The notes below the pieces were generated by a model that ran no database searches, was not told where the DNA came from, and worked only from the letters and a program-made list of their open reading frames with translations. Made by a program: the position numbers and the translations under genes. A stretch of 64,000 nucleotides of DNA from Buddleja alternifolia (lineage: Eukaryota > Streptophyta > Magnoliopsida > Lamiales > Scrophulariaceae), in assembly GCA_019426215.1 (NCBI GenBank), contig CM033408.1, forward strand, positions 26,391,953 to 26,455,952, written 5' to 3'. Positions 59,665 to 64,000 of this stretch are shown here, one piece after another (position 1 is the first letter of the stretch; every line of letters starts with the position of its first letter).

Positions 59665-60749
59665 TTAAAAAAAATCATTCCCAAGCTTTCTCTTCTTGTA
59701 ATTTGCCTTAAAACATGCTTGCCTTAGCCTCTTTGTTTTTTCCTCCAATTGCATGCCTGGAATCTCTTCCATTAATTTCATCTCTTGTTCCAATTTCTGC
59801 AACTCTCTCAACTTCCCATCTCCTTCCTCTTTTCCCAATTCCTATTAAAACCACATTTTAAAAAAATGTCATTACTCTTTGTTAGAACCACAGTGGTACA
59901 CACATTCTAGAGAGAGAGAGAGAGGGAGTACATATACATATACCTGGACATTCTTGATTAGGATTTGAAGGCTCATGAGTTTTCTATGAGGCCATCTCCT
60001 AATTCCCAATTCCCTGCACCTTTTCTTCAAAAGGGTTAACCCTACATTCAATTCTCTTGCGGCTTGTGTTATTGGCATGTAAAAATACTGCGAAATCGTT
60101 TTCCTCGACAACGTCTTGGAACTCGTATTATTTTTCATTACTTCTCTTGATCTTTTAACTATTTTCTTCTCTTCATCCACATGTAAATTCTCATCAAATG
60201 TCACCATTGTCGCGTTATTGGTAGAGTTATCAAATAGCAACTGCTGCTGGTTTAGTTGATCTTCAAATCCTGTTCTCACTTCATCCCATAACCCTAATAA
60301 ATTCCCAGAGTTCTGGAACTATATATTGTATATATTGAAAATAATAATATTTTTAAAAAAGTTCATATTTAATTACTTGAAATGTTAAAAGTAGGGTTAT
60401 GTGGCGGACTGAAAGATGAATAAAAAGGGTCATCTACTATCATCTCCGTCAAAGGAACAACATCAAATACAGTTTCACAAATGGAAAATTCAGGTTGGAA
60501 ATTCCAATCACTACTATAACCAGATAATAATCCACTGTTTTTGCAAAAACAAAAGAAGAGAAAGATTAGTGAAAATCTATGAGTTTCTGCAGTGTATATA
60601 TATATATATACACATACATACATATATATGTTATTGAATGAAGTTTGAAATATAATTAGAATGAGGTACCTGAAATCATCAAGTGGGGGCAGTTGGGTTG
60701 AAAAAGAGAAAACGTCTTCGTATCCCATGTTGATGGGCCCAGTTTCCAT
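59665..60749 (-). CDS. RKD: RWP-RK domain transcription factor, RKD type
   Basis: Predicted exons (minus): 60749-60670, 60534-60438, 60318-59944, 59841-59665, giving one frame of about 242 residues, normal for RKDs. The exon 2 donor is the least certain: ATA/GTAGAT keeps frame, the better-looking GTAATT nearby does not. Exon 3 holds the RWP-RK domain: SKTLSRKTISQYFYMPITQA, then AARELNVGLTLLKKRCRELG, then RRWPHRKLMSLQ. The last exon is a Leu/Glu-rich helix (LRELQKLEQEMKLMEEI) ending KTKRLRQACFKANYKKRK, also typical. RKDs are nuclear DNA-binding regulators of egg-cell identity, gametophyte and early embryo development (established in Arabidopsis and Marchantia). ATG 60749 is preferred over the in-frame one at 60854 because that one lies next to the putative TATA box. 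No stop or frameshift with this model. Introns hold (TA)n microsatellites. Which RKD paralogue it is cannot be told. Confidence 0.85.
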
Positions 60750-60857
60750 CGTAGTTTGATGATGAAACTGAATTTCTGGTTTTCCGAAGTAGAGACCTCC
60801 AATTTTAATGAGAACAAGTTGGCGATAGGGTAATGGGGTGGTCAGTGGTGGCAAAAA

Positions 60858-60890
60858 ATGGGATTATATATATCTATATATATATATATG
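60858..60890 (-). promoter_or_regulatory. TATA-rich core promoter of the RKD gene
   Basis: A (TA)n run on minus, about 115-140 bp upstream of the chosen start codon, could act as TATA box and give a ~80-nt leader. Confidence 0.45.
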
Positions 60891-61475
60891 GAAGAGAAGA
60901 AGCCGAAAGCCATATAAGTAATTAATTTTTTACTTAGCATACATTTTTTACTCAGCCGCCGTCGTGTCCTTTAATGTCAAGAGACGTGTGACTTTAACGA
61001 CAGTTCCAAAAGTGAGAAAAAAAAGCATTTTTGGTACCAAAAGTGAGAAAAGTGAAAAACGTGGTACCATTTGCGAACTAGCCTTATCCTACAGTACCAA
61101 AATTGCAATTCTTCCTTTAGGGATGAGTAAATAAATGGGCATGTTAGATTGGGTTTTGTCAATTGTAAATATTTGGTGTTAAAGACATTAGTAATAAATG
61201 AAGATTAACACGGGGCTTCTATCTGGCTATGTACAAAGAAGGTGGTGACGAGACTCTTGTGAAAACAATTGCTAAATGTAGTTGTGTTTTACATTATCTT
61301 AATGTATGTTTGGATGTTGAATTATTTGAAGAAATCAAATCTGGGTGCCATAATCTATATAAATACAGTAATTCTACGCATGAAACAAATTGCTAGTTTG
61401 TATATCATGTTTTTTAGATTACTTTACTAAGAAATTGACTAACTAATAGTCCACTTGTCATTCAGACTGTTTCAG
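60891..61475. other. RKD upstream region
   Basis: No gene. 61013-61100 has a short repeat-like segment with TTTGGTACCAAAAGTGAG and an imperfect inverted GTGGTACCATTT, possibly a small MITE scrap in the RKD promoter region. Confidence 0.45.
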
Positions 61476-61519
61476 CTCATATAGCTATTGGATCTCAAGT
61501 GTGGGTGGAGGACTCTGAG
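61476..61519 (+). pseudogene. Myosin N-terminus-like exon fragment
   Basis: Between an acceptor (TTTCAG) and a donor (GAG/GTAACT), 44 bp encode HIAIGSQVWVEDSE, very like the start of plant class XI/VIII myosins (IVVGSHVWVEDP type). The next expected residues (AWIDGEV) are absent. Probably a captured or decayed scrap. Confidence 0.45.
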
Positions 61520-61850
61520 GTAACTAAATATGCGGGTTGTTGTCGGTATTGTCTGCGTCATCATCAATGTTTTACCTTTTATTGTAATCAAAAGAAGAAT
61601 ACCATAGCATTAAAGATGCATCTCTTTCTCAATTTGCATCCATCACATGATTTGTGAATCAAAAGAAGAATACCATAGCATTAAAGAACTCTTTTCGTTA
61701 GTTGATTTATTGTTTGAATGATTTGTGAATGCAAATTCACAACACCCTTTAGTAAAATATGTAAAATCAAATGCATTTTAGTGTGTATTTATTTGAATAA
61801 TCTTCTCTCATGTTATGTATTTAATTTGATTTATATTTATTTATGACAGG
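61520..61850. other. Non-coding DNA with a partial duplication
   Basis: The block AATCAAAAGAAGAATACCAT occurs twice (about 61588 and 61657), followed in both by AGCATTAAAG. Confidence 0.6.
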
Positions 61851-63706
61851 ATGACGACTAGAGGGCGAGCTACGCACCGCGGACGAGGGCCAACACGTGT
61901 ACGAGGCTCTCATGGATAAGCACACCTTTGGGACGAAGAGACAGAGATAGATGAGACTTTGGGTTTGCAGACTAATTCTGTTGATGGAGTGGAACGTGAT
62001 GAGACACAGGTGTAACTTTATTTTACTTTTATGTGCTTAAATATAACAATAATATTTACATTACTAATTATATCTTACATTATAATTTAATTGTTATGTA
62101 GGTTGAGGAGACACCGATGGGGGAAAATTATGATTCTATAGATACAGCTGAAGAAGGTGCTTCTTCACATGCTCGGCGAAGGGGACCTAATCACGGGACA
62201 CAAGTGCCAACAAGTACTGACAATCGGATTACGATAACTATTATTGATTCTAAGTAATTCTAGATCCTTTGTTTTCATTATATATATATATATATTTGTT
62301 TATTTGTAAAAATAAATGTTAAACTTCTTCTTTGTTGTCATTTACTTTGTCAACTAGATTTATTGAAGCAGATGTCACTCAGAATATCACAAATGATATA
62401 AAAGGAATTTTCACAGAAGCATACCCTAGATGGCTTAAGGTTCCAGAGGCGACCAAAAATTTATTATGGGAGAATTTTAAGGTACTTTATTGAAGTTTGA
62501 TTCTTATATCATGTTATTTGAAGTTTGATTCTTAAGTAGTTTTTTTGAAATGTCCATATTTCAGTTGAGATATAGGTGGGACAACCTGATAGATGCAAGT
62601 ATGCGAAAGATTTAAAATGAAAATGCAGGTGCCCGACTTAGGGAATTGCTCTACAAAGCCAAGAAGAAAGCCTTGGACAATGCTGAGGAGCAATTAGGCA
62701 GAAAATCAAATAATTTGGACATGATAGGTTGAGCTCCAAATTGGATGGGCACACATGTGTGGGATGAATTGGTGCAAAAGTACTGGGCTAAAGAGGAGTA
62801 TGCTAAAAAATGTGAGAAAGCTAAGCAAAATCGTATGACTGAGAAGGATGGCAGCATCACGAAGCATACTTGTGGTTCTATCCCTCGGGAAGCACATCGA
62901 CTAAAAATGGTAAGTTTAGTTTCCAAATTTTCATCTCATTTTCTGCGATTCTATTGAACATTGATTAGTATAATCATTATTGTAAGAAAAAACACTTAAG
63001 CGCAGTGTTGATGATTTTGAGCTATTTGAGCGATGCCACATAAGTCAAGGTACTGGGAGTTTGTGGATAAAAAATCGAAAAAAGTTAGCGTAAGTATCTT
63101 TTAATTAAGTTTCTCCTTATTACCTTTTGCTCTCAATTTACTTGTTCTTTAATTTTCATAGGTGATGTTTTGTTTCATTTACTTGTTAATACATTATTAA
63201 GAGTTAACAATTTTCGTTATATGTTTGAGCAGGAAGAATACAGGGCCAAGCAGGGTCTCAGTGATTCCTCCTCTTTACCATCGTTTGATTTTTCATCATG
63301 GTGCGAAGTGACTGGAGGCCCATCAAAGGGCCGTTTGTACGGAGTTTGGCAATGCAAAACTTCTGGGAGTTATAGTGTGAGCTCCAGCTCATCAGTTGCT
63401 CGTCGGGGAGAGTCTCGTGAGGTAGTTGTGGGGTTAACACAAGAAATAGAAGATGTGAGAGAAACTCAAAGAAGAAACAATGAAGAGAATAAGAAATTGA
63501 TAGAAAATAAGATTGATGAACTGAGAAAAAGAGATGCAATTATTGAAATGAAGAATGACGAAATTAAACAAATGAAAGAGGGCATGAAAGTGAGCATGGA
63601 GGAGATGCTTTGAAAATTTGTTCAAGATGTGGGTTATCCAAACCACAAGTTCCCCGGTGGATCTGAAAATTGTAATGAGCAAAGAGGTTCAGATGGAGGT
63701 AGTTAG
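61851..63706 (+). pseudogene. Transposase_24 (Ptta/En/Spm, CACTA) gene, decayed
   Basis: Apparent exons: 61851-62009, 62102-62253, 62358-62481, 62565-62909, ~63006-63089, 63233-63706, with GT-AG borders. It starts MTTRGRATHRGRGPTRVRG (basic, disordered). Family blocks: GIFTEAYPRWLKVPEATKNL, LLWENFKLRYRW, NWMGTHVWDELVQKYW, EECAKK-like then KQNRMTEKDGSI, ELFERCH, DFSSWCEVTGGPSKGRLYGV, then a coiled coil. In-frame stops in exon 4 (after MRKI, and after LDMIG) and a TGA at 63611-63613 disable it; exon 1 also has a TAA/TAG-type break after RGSHG. These genes accompany CACTA elements; no Tnp2-type transposase is visible in the window. Confidence 0.78.
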
Positions 63707-64000
63707 TGGATATTTTTTTGTTATATACTTTGATGATTAGTAGGAACTCGTGTTAATTGTCTGTCGTTTTGATATTTTTCGGTAGATGTTGGGACTAATT
63801 GATTGGACATGGTTGTCTGGTAGAATGATATGTTGGTAGAATGATGTTGTGTTAAAATGATTGTGTTAGATACTTCAATTGTGGTGTTAATTAGTTGCTT
63901 GCATTTTGTTGGTAGTTGTGAAGTTGTTTAGTTAATGTTTGTTGATTTTATTGAATTATTTGTTATTTACCAGGTTTGATATTATATGGATTTAGTGAGT
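63707..64000. other. Sequence after the Transposase_24 pseudogene
   Basis: T/G-rich DNA, nothing recognised up to the window edge; probably 3' UTR and beyond. Confidence 0.5.

Noticed and set aside
60318..60377. RKD intron 2 using the GTAATT donor at 60376
   Set aside because: Gives a 58-bp intron and a frame ending in a stop; the donor at 60437 keeps the frame.
60369..60854. Single-exon 161-codon protein upstream of the RWP-RK exon
   Set aside because: Reads through an intron (IYMYVCVYIYIYT from a TA microsatellite); it is exons 1 and 2 of the RKD gene plus intron.

Overview
The window is plant nuclear DNA, most likely from a eudicot: AT-rich, dominated by nested transposable elements, with one recognisable host gene, an RWP-RK transcription factor of the RKD type on the minus strand near the right end (59665-60749). 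The retrotransposon types present (Tat/Ogre-like, Athila-like, copia-like solo LTR) and the many MITEs are characteristic of plant genomes; I cannot name the species.

Layout. 1-6.9 kb: small DNA transposons inserted in or beside one another (a foldback MITE split by a CACTA MITE, a Mutator-type MITE with 9-bp target duplication inside another TIR element, a hAT element, a minisatellite split by a second CACTA MITE). 6.9-29.9 kb: three-level nest. A ~430-bp solo LTR (TSD GATAG) is split by Tat-like Ty3/Gypsy element A (7134-29711), itself split inside its integrase coding region by Athila-like element B in opposite orientation (14273-24277, TSD CCCAC). 30-43 kb: second hAT element (perfect 8-bp TSD), AT-rich DNA, a 1.9-kb solo LTR (TSD AGTGA), a 22-bp minisatellite followed by ~175-bp tandem repeats, and a long-TIR element. 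43.2-56.3 kb: element C, an older relative of A in reverse orientation (TSD TAGTG). 56.8-64 kb: a CACTA-type terminus with AGAGACGGA repeats, tRNA-derived repeats, the RKD gene, a myosin-like exon scrap, and a decayed Transposase_24 (En/Spm-type) gene.

How the parts work together. A and C have the same plan: LTR, tRNA-Arg-type primer site, gag with CX2HX4HX4C knuckles, protease, reverse transcriptase, two RNase H domains (a Tat-lineage hallmark), integrase, then an antisense spliced gene, polypurine tract and LTR. The antisense gene encodes a plant mobile domain (PMD) protein with a Ser/Pro-rich middle and C-terminal coiled coil; I could assign six exons in A and seven in C with mostly canonical, phase-consistent introns. 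It ends about 30 bp from the pol stop, tail to tail. Both copies are now broken. This cargo-gene arrangement, with a structurally conserved hairpin next to the polypurine tract, is the most interesting system in the window. By hand-counted LTR differences B is very young (~0.4%), A intermediate (~2%) and C oldest (~4.4%), which agrees with the nesting order.
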